From Gramella jeungdoensis (GTDB taxonomy: Bacteria; Bacteroidota; Bacteroidia; Flavobacteriales; Flavobacteriaceae), in the NCBI RefSeq assembly GCF_023805255.1, contig NZ_JAMSCK010000007.1, positions 1 through 64,000 of the forward strand: DNA of 64,000 nt, in the 5' to 3' direction. The notes under the pieces were generated by a model that did no database searches, was not told where the DNA came from, and worked only from the letters and a program-made list of their open reading frames with translations. The translations under genes and the position numbers were made by a program. This document shows positions 1 to 7,118 of the stretch, piece after piece (the first letter of the stretch is position 1; the number at the start of each line of letters is the position of its first letter).

Positions 1-87
1 GTTTAGTTTTCCTGTGGTAAGTTCGTCTAAAATTTTGAGTTTGAAAGATTCCGAATACCGTCTGATTACTTTGTCATTTTTGTACAT
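1..87 (-). CDS. IS3-family transposase OrfA, N-terminal 29 residues (partial)
   Basis: The reading frame starts with ATG at 87 and is open to the window edge. The first residues (MYKNDKVIRRYSESFKLKIL, then DELTTGK) match the N-terminal helix-turn-helix of IS3/IS911-type OrfA proteins, in which YSxxFKLKIL is a familiar pattern. OrfA binds the IS ends and is normally joined to the OrfB catalytic domain by programmed frameshifting. Only the first 29 residues are visible, so family assignment rests on this short match and on the IS-like end upstream. Confidence 0.7.
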   Translation of the reverse strand, partial: MYKNDKVIRRYSESFKLKILDELTTGKLN

Positions 88-128
88 AACTATTTAAAAT
101 TATGTAGCCTTTATTCAGGACGGGTCAA
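1..128 (-). mobile_element. End of an IS3-family insertion sequence, cut by the window edge
   Basis: The minus strand reads from a probable IS end at about 128 (beginning TTGACCCGTCCTGAATAAAG) through a short leader into the start of an OrfA-type transposase gene at 87. IS3-family elements in Bacteroidota commonly have this layout of terminal repeat, about 40 bases of leader, then orfA. The rest of the element lies outside the window, so intactness cannot be judged. The IS end lies only about ten bases from the palindromic element at 138-264, which suggests insertion beside or into that element. Confidence 0.65.
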
Positions 129-137
129 TATGCTTCA

Positions 138-264
138 CAACGGTTTCGCTTATCGCAAGTTGCGGGAGTAGGGACGCGGACTTGTCGGCTTACCAGTTTG
201 ATTCTTGGTTTCTAAATTTACACTTTTTACTCAACTACCCGTTATTTGCGATGAAGCGGTGTTG
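138..264. repeat. Imperfect palindromic element, attC-like in layout
   Basis: The left arm (138-158, CAACGGTTTCGCTTATCGCAA) is an imperfect inverted copy of the right arm (246-264, TTGCGATGAAGCGGTGTTG). Pairing continues inward through a GTTGCGGGAGTAG / CAACTACCCG stretch. The whole would fold into a long hairpin of about 127 bases with an unpaired middle. It lies directly downstream of the three-gene operon at 275-1472 and beside an IS end. Size and layout resemble long integron attC sites, but the core triplets do not fit the canonical GTTRRRY rule, so this is only an analogy. It could also be a Bacteroidota intergenic repeat. Confidence 0.5.
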
Positions 265-274
265 CCAAAAGTTT

Positions 275-739
275 TTATTTTACTATTTGCATAAAATACC
301 AATCTGCAATTTTTTTATCAGAAAGTTCATTATTTGATATATTCTCCCAATTAGAATATAGTTCTATCCATTTGCTTTTTCTTTCTTGATAGGTAGATAA
401 AAAATCATCATTCATTTTTGTTGGGAGGCCTTTTTCTTTAAGCCTAGACCTTGTATCCAAATGTCTATCTAGTACTTCAGTCCAATCTTCTTCAGTTCCT
501 CTTCCCGCCATTGAAAAATCAATTAATTTTTTAATGAAAAGAGCTCGTTGCACTATTTCATTATCGTCCAAATTTTCCGAATCTAGATACTCTTTAAATT
601 TGGATAGCCTCTCATTTTCATCTAACTCTCTTTCAATAGTTTTATCAAAATGAAAATGAGATGTCAAGCTTACTAATTCAGATTGTATTTCTAATGGAAG
701 CTCATTTATCCAATTTAAAATTTTATTTAAGGGATCCAT
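275..739 (-). CDS. Hypothetical protein, 154 aa
   Basis: I do not recognise this protein. It is hydrophilic and probably soluble and helical, rich in Glu, Asp, Lys and Leu, with no signal peptide or membrane segment. A Trp-rich stretch (residues 119-131, KSKWIELYSNWEN) lies near the C-terminus. It is the last gene of a three-gene unit: its ATG at 739 lies one base from the stop codon of the 58-residue gene at 741-917, so the two are surely co-transcribed and possibly translationally coupled. The gene is A+T-rich compared with the 2-9 kb region, consistent with a transferred cassette. It ends just before the palindromic element at 138-264. Confidence 0.7.
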   Translation of the reverse strand: MDPLNKILNWINELPLEIQSELVSLTSHFHFDKTIERELDENERLSKFKEYLDSENLDDNEIVQRALFIKKLIDFSMAGRGTEEDWTEVLDRHLDTRSRLKEKGLPTKMNDDFLSTYQERKSKWIELYSNWENISNNELSDKKIADWYFMQIVK

Positions 740-740
740 T

Positions 741-917
741 TTATCTAATTTTTTCTAAGTCAGTTATTATATAAGTTTCCATTCCTTGGCCTAATCTTTC
801 AAAATCACCATAACCACATACTGCGTAATTATTTTTAATTTCAAAAACTTGCATTACTCCCTTTTTAGCATCTATTTCAGGGTTTTTATGTTTTACTCTA
901 TCTCCTTTTTGTACCAT
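741..917 (-). CDS. Small hypothetical protein, 58 aa, YodC/DUF2158-like
   Basis: This short frame runs from ATG at 917 to TAA at 741-743 between two longer genes of the same strand. The N-terminus (MVQKGDRVKHKNPEIDAKKG) has the pattern of small SH3-like barrel proteins of the YodC/DUF2158 kind, in which a Lys-Gly-Asp start is followed by alternating beta strands. A later Cys-Gly-Tyr-Gly-Asp stretch (34-38) precedes a final strand. It sits 9 bases after the 181-residue gene and one base before the 154-residue gene, so it is the middle gene of an operon. Function is unknown; the family resemblance is weak. Confidence 0.6.
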   Translation of the reverse strand: MVQKGDRVKHKNPEIDAKKGVMQVFEIKNNYAVCGYGDFERLGQGMETYIITDLEKIR

Positions 918-926
918 ATTCTATTT

Positions 927-1472
927 TCAATCTATTAATTTTCTCTGTTGTATTTTTAAATGTTCATAAGATGTCTTTGCGTAATCTAATAAATCTGTTG
1001 GGTAATTTAAGAGTGAAAGATGTTCTTCATAATTCTTATCCTTCCATTGTTCTATAACTGGTTTATAAGACTCATAATGTGCGCATAAGTCTCTTAAAGG
1101 TTCTGGAAATTCATTTTCAATGAACAAATCTCCATTTTTCAAAACCATAGTATATATTTCTTGATTGATTGGATGAAATACGGTTGAGATCCAAGTTCTC
1201 CATATTTCCTTTTCTTTTTCCGATGGTGGATTATTAGGATTAAAATAACTTGGAGTGTAATTTCTATAGGTATTTCTAAATTGTTTCCAAGAGGCATCTG
1301 AAGAGGAGGTTAAACTTAAAAGGGGACCATATAATTCTTTTAATTGTCTATTAACTCTTTCAAGTTTATCTTTTCTTTTAGTAATTCTTAAATCATTAAA
1401 ATATTTAGCAATGTATCCTATAAATGCTAATGTTACCGTAACTACTGTGGTTATTATAAATTTATTATCCAT
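927..1472 (-). CDS. Hypothetical membrane-anchored protein, 181 aa
   Basis: The first gene of the three-gene unit. Residues 5-23 form one hydrophobic helix without a cleavage site, followed by a strongly basic stretch (RITKRKDKLERVNRQLK). This predicts an N-terminal anchor with the remaining about 150 residues in the cytoplasm. The soluble part contains an LYGPLL motif (residues 47-52) and a region with several Trp residues. Similar short anchored proteins of unknown function occur in bacterial accessory DNA, but I cannot assign a family. The upstream boundary at 1483-1490 carries TTGGCAAC, the inverse of GTTGCCAA at the other end of the cassette. Confidence 0.7.
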   Translation of the reverse strand: MDNKFIITTVVTVTLAFIGYIAKYFNDLRITKRKDKLERVNRQLKELYGPLLSLTSSSDASWKQFRNTYRNYTPSYFNPNNPPSEKEKEIWRTWISTVFHPINQEIYTMVLKNGDLFIENEFPEPLRDLCAHYESYKPVIEQWKDKNYEEHLSLLNYPTDLLDYAKTSYEHLKIQQRKLID

Positions 1473-1709
1473 ATAAAAATTATTGGCAACTGGTTATACC
1501 CCTATAAATACAACCTATCAAAATGCTGCAGGCCGGGGTACCACCAAATTCCTCATAAATCTAAGGCATTTTTAACAAAACCACTCTTAGGTGTAAAATT
1601 TATTTTTAAAGACATAAGAATGGTCTTTTTAGAAAGAACAAATCTAAAATACACAGCGTCCTTATAAGGGATTGTTAATCAGTATTTTGTCAGTCAGACA
1701 ATAAACAGC

Positions 1710-1740
1710 ATAGGCCGGGAGCTATAACCACCGGGCCTAT
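1710..1740 (-). terminator. Possible terminator after the Tat-exported PLP enzyme
   Basis: An inverted repeat, ATAGGCC near 1710 pairing with GGCCTAT at 1734-1740 and extendable by further G-C pairs over a bulge, lies about 20 bases past the stop codon of the minus-strand gene at 1762. The following minus-strand sequence is only weakly T-rich, so termination efficiency is uncertain. The rest of the 1473-1761 gap shows nothing else I can name. Confidence 0.35.
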
Positions 1741-1761
1741 ATAATTAAAGTTACTAAAGAT

Positions 1762-3072
1762 TTAAGCCAGTTCTTCCAGGGCCTTAAGACATTGCCTAAC
1801 CTCCTCCTCGGTATTTATAACACTGGGAGTAAGCCTGGCATAGCTCTTCCGGTAAGGAGAGCTGCTCGCTATGATCTTCTTTTCATGAAGTTTTTTTACC
1901 GTCTCGTCCGGGCCCAAGCCATCCACTTCAAAGCAGTTGATGGCCTCTGAATATTCATCGGATACCGGGGTTAGCAATCTTACATGGGCCATCCCGCTCA
2001 TGCCTTCCTTAAGCATCGTATTGAGCTTTTTGCTCCTCGCGGCGATATTTTCCTTGCCCGTGTTCATATGGAGTTTAAAGGCCTCGTCAAGCGACCAGCG
2101 GTGTTCGAAGGCATGGAAGCCCCCGGGGGAATTCAAATAACTAAAGTTAAGCTGGTCCTTTGGGATTACGCCCAGCCATTCCGCATACGCGGGCGAAAAG
2201 GCCGGGATCACGGGAACCACCATGTCATGGGCGTCCTTCTTTGCATATAAGATCCCCGTCCCCCGTGGGCCGAAAAGCCATTTATGGGTGCCCGCCGCTA
2301 AAAAGTCACAGCCAAGATCCTGGATATCTATATTGTCAAGGCCAAAGGCATGCACCCCGTCTACCGCGAAATAGATACGCTCTTCTTCTGCCCGCGAGCT
2401 GTTCAGCTCCTTAATGAGTCCGCTTATCTTCTTTACGGGCAGTTTTACCCCGGTACAGGAATGCACCCAGGTAACCGCCACAAGCCGGGTTTTGGGAGTG
2501 ATGTTCTTTTTGATCCTGCTGAGTATCTCATCGGCCGATACTTTAGAGGGCTCATCATAGAGAGCTATCCTGTTGATCTTAGCACCGCTTCTCTCTGCCC
2601 CGAACTCCAGTGATTTTTCGGTGGAGTAATGATCGTGGGTGGTGGTAAGTATCTCCTCGCCTTCCTTAAGTTTAAAGCCCGTATACAATATTCCCAGGCC
2701 CTGGGTGGTACTGTCGGTAAGCGCGACCTCAGAGGGATCGGCATTTATATATTCCGCGGCGGCGGCTATCACCCTGGGTTCCGCGGTCATAAAATTATTC
2801 TCCCAGTACTCTGCCGGGTTATTATTAAAATTTTCCCTGTGCCTGGCGATCGCGTTCTTCACCGGCCGTGGATGGGAAGCCAGCAGCATAAGGGCCATAT
2901 GTATCTTGCCCGGTTCCAGCTGGAACATATCCCTGAGATCGCCCCAGCTTTCCGGGATTTCGCGATCAAATATTTCACGCGGAGTAATGCTTTCAAAAGC
3001 GCTTAGGGTGGGGAGGCCAATTCCTGCCCCCATGGCGATTCCGGTACGGTTTAAAAAACTGCGTCTGTCCAT
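1762..3072 (-). CDS. Tat-exported class V aminotransferase-fold PLP enzyme
   Basis: A 436-residue fold-type I PLP enzyme of the aminotransferase class V group (cysteine desulfurase / isopenicillin-N-epimerase-like). The PLP-binding lysine is K264 in AAGTHKWLFGPRGTG, and the cofactor-contacting Asp is D238 in DGVHAFG. The N-terminus (MDRRSFLNRTG, then a hydrophobic GIAMGAGIGLP stretch) is a twin-arginine export signal, so the folded holoenzyme is probably moved to the periplasm. The substrate cannot be read from sequence; a cysteine desulfurase role is unlikely because no catalytic loop Cys is apparent. It stands alone between the left cassette and the barrel gene, and its G+C content is visibly higher than that of the genes before it. 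Confidence 0.85.
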   Translation of the reverse strand: MDRRSFLNRTGIAMGAGIGLPTLSAFESITPREIFDREIPESWGDLRDMFQLEPGKIHMALMLLASHPRPVKNAIARHRENFNNNPAEYWENNFMTAEPRVIAAAAEYINADPSEVALTDSTTQGLGILYTGFKLKEGEEILTTTHDHYSTEKSLEFGAERSGAKINRIALYDEPSKVSADEILSRIKKNITPKTRLVAVTWVHSCTGVKLPVKKISGLIKELNSSRAEEERIYFAVDGVHAFGLDNIDIQDLGCDFLAAGTHKWLFGPRGTGILYAKKDAHDMVVPVIPAFSPAYAEWLGVIPKDQLNFSYLNSPGGFHAFEHRWSLDEAFKLHMNTGKENIAARSKKLNTMLKEGMSGMAHVRLLTPVSDEYSEAINCFEVDGLGPDETVKKLHEKKIIASSSPYRKSYARLTPSVINTEEEVRQCLKALEELA

Positions 3073-3315
3073 AAGAAAAGTTTAAAAAAATAAGCATTCA
3101 ATTTAGTGAATTGAAAGTAGAGAACCTACAAAAAACACCTGGTAAATATGTATAAACATTTGATTTAAAGGATTATATAAATAAAATAGCAGACCCTGAT
3201 AGCCATTTTATTCCTCCCGGTGATTTATTTTAGCGCTTCACAATTCCCAATTATGACGTATCTTCATAAGCCTTTCAGAATGAACCTGTAATAGCCCCAA
3301 TGTGGTCCCCGTGAA

Positions 3316-3801
3316 ATGAAAAGACTTCTCTTCCTTTTTCTACTGCTGCTCCCGCTACAAGGATTCTCCCAGTACTGGCTTACCCGGGATGAGGATTACT
3401 TCTTTATAAGCGCCGGCGTGGATGTTCGCAACGCGATCTTTGGCGGCACGGTGAACGACGCCTCCTACGACGGCACCCTGAGCGTGGGCTACCGGAATGC
3501 CGGTTTCAGCATCCTGGCCTATTACGAGACCTTCGCTGCTATAAGATATGAATCTATGGGCATAAATCCCGGCTTCGTGGTAAGGCCCGGCAAGATACTT
3601 ATCCCCGTGGCCGACATAAGCCTTTCCTTTATTCGCCGACCCTGGAAGACCTATCCCTCCATCGCGCTTAACACCCGACTGGAATACCATTTTGACCGTT
3701 TCTTTATCTATGGCCGCGCTGAATACCGTTGGCGCACCGACTATGATTTCTTCCAGGTTTCGGTATATGGCGGGGTCTCCTATAAGTTCGGTTTGGATTA
3801 A
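3316..3801 (+). CDS. Predicted outer-membrane beta-barrel protein, 161 aa
   Basis: The protein starts with a clear Sec signal peptide (MKRLLFLFLLLLPLQGFSQ, cleavage after the Ser-Gln region near 18-19). It continues as alternating hydrophobic and polar residues rich in Tyr, Phe, Gly and Arg, typical of small outer-membrane barrels of Bacteroidota. It ends KFGLD with an aromatic-rich strand just before. No family name is certain. The gene is monocistronic: a 244-base gap precedes it and terC follows at 3899 on the same strand. The 230-base gap upstream (3086-3315) contains a short TTCAAT/ATTGAA inverted repeat near 3101 and no gene. Confidence 0.7.
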   Translation: MKRLLFLFLLLLPLQGFSQYWLTRDEDYFFISAGVDVRNAIFGGTVNDASYDGTLSVGYRNAGFSILAYYETFAAIRYESMGINPGFVVRPGKILIPVADISLSFIRRPWKTYPSIALNTRLEYHFDRFFIYGRAEYRWRTDYDFFQVSVYGGVSYKFGLD

Positions 3802-3898
3802 CAGTATTTTACCGAAGCCACACCCTTCCTTTGCAAAATTTTAACCGAAAAGCGTTGGTTTTTCCATAATTTAGCGGCTTAGCAACCAACTTTCTAAT

Positions 3899-4615
3899 AT
3901 GGAGATCTTCTTACAACCCGATACCTGGGTGGCCCTGCTCACCCTTACTTTTCTGGAAATAGTCCTTGGGATAGACAATATCATCTTTATCTCGCTTGTA
4001 GCGGCAAAGGTCCCAAAGGAAAACCAGAAAAAGGCCCGGCTTGGAGGACTAACCGTCGCGCTGGTAATGAGGATACTCCTGCTTTTGAGCATCACCTGGA
4101 TCATTGGCCTTACCGAACCCATACTAACCGTCGCGGACTTTGAGCTTAGCTGGCGGGATATCATTCTTATCGCCGGTGGTATCTTCCTGCTGGTAAAGTC
4201 TACTTTGGAGATACATCACAAAGTGGAAGGCCAGCATGAAAGTGAAGATGGACAAAAAGTAACCAAGACCATGAGCTTTACCACAGCCATCGTACAGATA
4301 GTGTTGCTGGACCTTGTGTTCTCATTCGACTCCATACTTACTGCCGTGGGCCTTACAGACCAGATCATTCTCATGGTGATCGCGGTGATCGCGGCCATTA
4401 TAGTGATGATGATTTTCGCCAAACCGGTAGGAGAGTTCGTAGACAAGCACCCAACCATACAGATACTCGCGCTGTCTTTCCTTATCCTGATAGGAGTGAT
4501 GCTTATCGTGGAAGGGGCGCATTACCATGTGCCTAAGGGTTATATCTATTTCGCGGTCTTCTTCTCACTTGCCATTGAGATGCTGAACATGAGGTACCGC
4601 AAAAAGAACGCTTAG
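3899..4615 (+). CDS. TerC/Alx-family integral membrane protein
   Basis: A 238-residue polytopic membrane protein with about seven hydrophobic segments. It carries the two hallmark acidic membrane motifs of the TerC family: LEIVLGIDN around E20 and D26, and VFSFDS around D144. TerC/Alx proteins are linked to manganese efflux and metalation of exported enzymes, and to tellurite resistance in some plasmids. The exact substrate here is unknown. A polar loop (GQHESEDGQK) separates the two halves. Its stop codon overlaps the stop of the convergent DUF1989 gene by four bases, leaving no room for an intergenic terminator. Confidence 0.88.
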   Translation: MEIFLQPDTWVALLTLTFLEIVLGIDNIIFISLVAAKVPKENQKKARLGGLTVALVMRILLLLSITWIIGLTEPILTVADFELSWRDIILIAGGIFLLVKSTLEIHHKVEGQHESEDGQKVTKTMSFTTAIVQIVLLDLVFSFDSILTAVGLTDQIILMVIAVIAAIIVMMIFAKPVGEFVDKHPTIQILALSFLILIGVMLIVEGAHYHVPKGYIYFAVFFSLAIEMLNMRYRKKNA

Positions 4616-5193
4616 TCCATGATCTCGTAGTGGATAGGCTTAAAGCTGCCGCCATTGCTGTCTTCGGCCGAGCATGCAGTAAGGCCTACGATAAGGTCCA
4701 TCTGGGCTTCAAAGAGCACATGGTCGCCGGCTTTGCTTAAAGGCGGTTCCACGCTCAGCTTTCCGTCCGGCTCAAACTGAACGTTCATAAAGATGTTGAA
4801 TGCCGTGGGAATATCATCTGGCTCTATCCCGTACTGCGCCAGACTGGTGTACAGGTTCTCAAAACAGCTGGGATGATATTCGTTGTTGTTGTACATGATC
4901 TTAAAGGTCTCGGGGCTGCAGGGCGCCAGCAGGAAATCGTTCCTGCCATTGGTATCCTCGAGGATCTTCATCATCTTATTGCTGCGGTTGCTCCATAGAA
5001 AATCCCCTTTTGTGATAAGTATACTTTCCTCGAAATCCAGGGTCTTGCCACTGGAGATCTTTTCCCTTTTATCTTCGGCGTTGAATAGCACCATATCGCT
5101 CACCTGCCCGCCCTCGGGATCTGTAACCTTTAGTTTCTGTCCTTTTTTTATTCTGAAAGCCGTTCCGCTTTGTTTTTCGATCACCTGCGTCAT
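4612..5193 (-). CDS. DUF1989 (urea-carboxylase-associated / carboxyguanidine-deiminase-like) protein
   Basis: A 193-residue member of the DUF1989 family. Visible family features are the early GGQVSDMVLFN stretch, the HPSCFENLY segment and the C-terminal LTACSAEDSNGG motif, which contain the conserved His and Cys residues. Known members include the carboxyguanidine deiminase subunits CgdA/CgdB, which act on guanidine-derived carbamates, and proteins encoded beside urea carboxylase. No guanidine carboxylase or urea carboxylase is near here, so the substrate is open. It is the last gene of a six-gene operon, one base from the LigD polymerase gene. A link with the YqcI/YcgG gene at the operon head is plausible because both families touch guanidino chemistry. 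Confidence 0.82.
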   Translation of the reverse strand: MTQVIEKQSGTAFRIKKGQKLKVTDPEGGQVSDMVLFNAEDKREKISSGKTLDFEESILITKGDFLWSNRSNKMMKILEDTNGRNDFLLAPCSPETFKIMYNNNEYHPSCFENLYTSLAQYGIEPDDIPTAFNIFMNVQFEPDGKLSVEPPLSKAGDHVLFEAQMDLIVGLTACSAEDSNGGSFKPIHYEIMD

Positions 5194-5194
5194 T

Positions 5195-6115
5195 CTAATT
5201 TTCCTTGAAAATATTATTGAGTTCCTTTTTGGCTGAAGTAAGGCTTACGGCTGAAGCGGCCATGTCTTTCCATGGGTCTTCCTTACTGCCCAGCCGTTTA
5301 AAGATGTTCTTTATGTTATAGCTCTGTGCTGAAAGTGAAGAACGTCCCAGCTCGTCCCAGTCCAACGGGGTCGCCACCGGCGCCCCTTCAATTGGCCTTA
5401 CCGAATAGGGAGCCACGCCCGTTTGCCCGAAAGCATTCCTTCCAACATCCAGAAAGAGCTTATCTTCCCGCTTGTTCTTCCTTGCCGCCGTTGTCATGGT
5501 ATCGGGATATTCCTGTTCCAGGAATCTCGCCGCCTTCTGCGCAAATTTGCGAACCTCATCAAAATCCCGGGTACGTTTCATGGGCACCACGATATGCAGG
5601 CCCCGTGAACCGGTGGTCATAAGATAAAGCGGTAGCCCCAGTTCCTCTCCCAGCAGCTTCCTGATCTTTTTCGCGGCATCCTTTACCTCGCCAAAATCAT
5701 CATGGGAAGGGTCCAGGTCTATGATCATCCTGTCGGGGAATTCCAGCCTGTCCTGCCGGCTAAGCCAGATATGCGGAGTGATGCAGGCCTGGTTGGCCAG
5801 GTACACCAGCGTCTCCTTATCATTGCATACCACATAATTGGTGGTACCGCCCTCCTGTTTCTTAATGGCCTTTGTCTTTATCCACTTCGGGAAATAATCG
5901 GGCGCGTCTTTCTGGTAGAACTGCTTGTCTTCTATCCCGTTAGGAAACCTTATCATGGTAAGTGGCCGGTCCTTGATATACGGCAGCATGGTATCGGCTA
6001 TCTTTTCGTAGTAATCTATCAGGTCGCCCTTGGTATAGCCTTCTTTTGGAAAGAAGACCTTGTCAAGGTTGCTCACCTCGAAACTGTGTTTCCCAATTTT
6101 TCTTTCCTCTCCCAT
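5195..6115 (-). CDS. LigD-type DNA repair polymerase/primase (stand-alone PolDom)
   Basis: A 306-residue protein that matches the polymerase domain of bacterial NHEJ ligase D, an archaeo-eukaryotic primase-fold enzyme that fills gaps at broken ends and can add ribonucleotides. The catalytic metal ligands appear as D133 and D135 in IIDLDPS and D223 in LFLDVGRNA. The nucleotide-binding SRGLH stretch is at 170-174. In most bacteria this domain is fused to ligase and phosphoesterase domains; here it is a separate protein, one base downstream of the ligase gene and one base upstream of the DUF1989 gene. Length and motifs look intact, so this is a natural split and not a fragment. Confidence 0.9.
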   Translation of the reverse strand: MGEERKIGKHSFEVSNLDKVFFPKEGYTKGDLIDYYEKIADTMLPYIKDRPLTMIRFPNGIEDKQFYQKDAPDYFPKWIKTKAIKKQEGGTTNYVVCNDKETLVYLANQACITPHIWLSRQDRLEFPDRMIIDLDPSHDDFGEVKDAAKKIRKLLGEELGLPLYLMTTGSRGLHIVVPMKRTRDFDEVRKFAQKAARFLEQEYPDTMTTAARKNKREDKLFLDVGRNAFGQTGVAPYSVRPIEGAPVATPLDWDELGRSSLSAQSYNIKNIFKRLGSKEDPWKDMAASAVSLTSAKKELNNIFKEN

Positions 6116-6116
6116 C

Positions 6117-7118
6117 TTATGCTTCTTTTACTACATCTTTTGCTTTCTTGTCCCTTCTCAGGCCCAGGTAGCGGGGATGCCTTAATTTGTTCGTCTTTGT
6201 CCACTCGGTAAAGGCCACCTCGCCCACCATCTCGGGTTTGAGCCAGTGTACGTTCTTATCGGGCAGATCGCCGTTCTTCGCGAATGCCGGTTCGTCTACT
6301 TCTATCTCTGACATTTTCGCCTGAAGCTCTTCCAGCATCTTATCGGTATAACCAGTGCCTACCTTTCCGGCATACTGCAGCTTGTCGTCCTCATAGAATC
6401 CCAGCAATAAAGCCCCGAAGCCCTTTCTTTCTCCCTGCGGATCGGTATAGCCGCCTATCACGAATTCCTGCTGATTCTCGCATTTGAATTTAAGCCAGTT
6501 GGAAGAGCGACTGTGGGCGTAGCTGCTGTCTGCCTTCTTCGCGATAAGGCCCTCCCATTTCTTTTTGCAGGCTTCCTTATAGAATTCCTCGCCCTTCTCG
6601 TTGCGGTGAGCAGTAAATCTTAATGGATCCTCAAAACTTATATTGTTGTTGAGCAGCTTCTTTCGTTCGGTAAGCGGTAGTTTGGTAAGGTCATGGCCTT
6701 CCAGGAACATCAGGTCAAATAAGTAAAAATAGACCTTTGTTTTGCTGTTCTTTACCTCTTCCTCCTTTTTAAGGTGCATGCGCTTCTGAAGTTCAGCAAA
6801 ACTGGTGACCTTTCCCTTGAAGGCCACCATCTCGCCATCGGCGATAAAGTTACCCGTCTTCTGCTCTTTCAGGGCCGAAACTATCTCTGGATAGACTTTA
6901 TTCAGGTTCTTCTTGTTTCGAGACATGATGTTCACCTCTTTGCCCTTCTTAAAGATTAGGCAGCGCTCCCCGTCAAGCTTTCTCTCAAAGATCCAGTCCT
7001 CATCTGAAAACACCTCATGGGTAAGTTTTGCCAGCATAGGCGACATCCAGCCTGGCTGCTTTTTCTTTTTCAGCTTCTCCTGAAGCTCTTCCGGTATTTC
7101 CTTAAGCGCATCAGTCAT
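6117..7118 (-). CDS. ATP-dependent DNA ligase (stand-alone LigD ligase domain)
   Basis: A 333-residue ATP-dependent DNA ligase of the LigD type. The adenylation motif KLDGER is at residues 47-52 (K47 takes the AMP), preceded by the PMLAK segment typical of LigD ligase domains. The C-terminal half holds the OB-fold with GKVGTGY. I chose ATG at 7118, which overlaps the stop of the phosphoesterase gene as ATGACTGA. An upstream start at 7175 would add 19 basic residues inside the preceding gene and is less likely. It seals broken DNA ends, presumably with the neighbouring polymerase and phosphoesterase proteins as a three-subunit equivalent of LigD. Confidence 0.9.
   Translation of the reverse strand: MTDALKEIPEELQEKLKKKKQPGWMSPMLAKLTHEVFSDEDWIFERKLDGERCLIFKKGKEVNIMSRNKKNLNKVYPEIVSALKEQKTGNFIADGEMVAFKGKVTSFAELQKRMHLKKEEEVKNSKTKVYFYLFDLMFLEGHDLTKLPLTERKKLLNNNISFEDPLRFTAHRNEKGEEFYKEACKKKWEGLIAKKADSSYAHSRSSNWLKFKCENQQEFVIGGYTDPQGERKGFGALLLGFYEDDKLQYAGKVGTGYTDKMLEELQAKMSEIEVDEPAFAKNGDLPDKNVHWLKPEMVGEVAFTEWTKTNKLRHPRYLGLRRDKKAKDVVKEA

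Noticed and set aside
1937-3085. Several plus-strand open frames of up to 148 residues opposite the Tat-exported PLP enzyme
   Set aside because: They are antisense shadows in G+C-rich DNA, lack recognisable motifs, and the minus-strand frame has intact catalytic residues.
5702-6211. A 169-residue plus-strand frame across the LigD polymerase/ligase junction
   Set aside because: Antisense to two genes with complete catalytic motifs.
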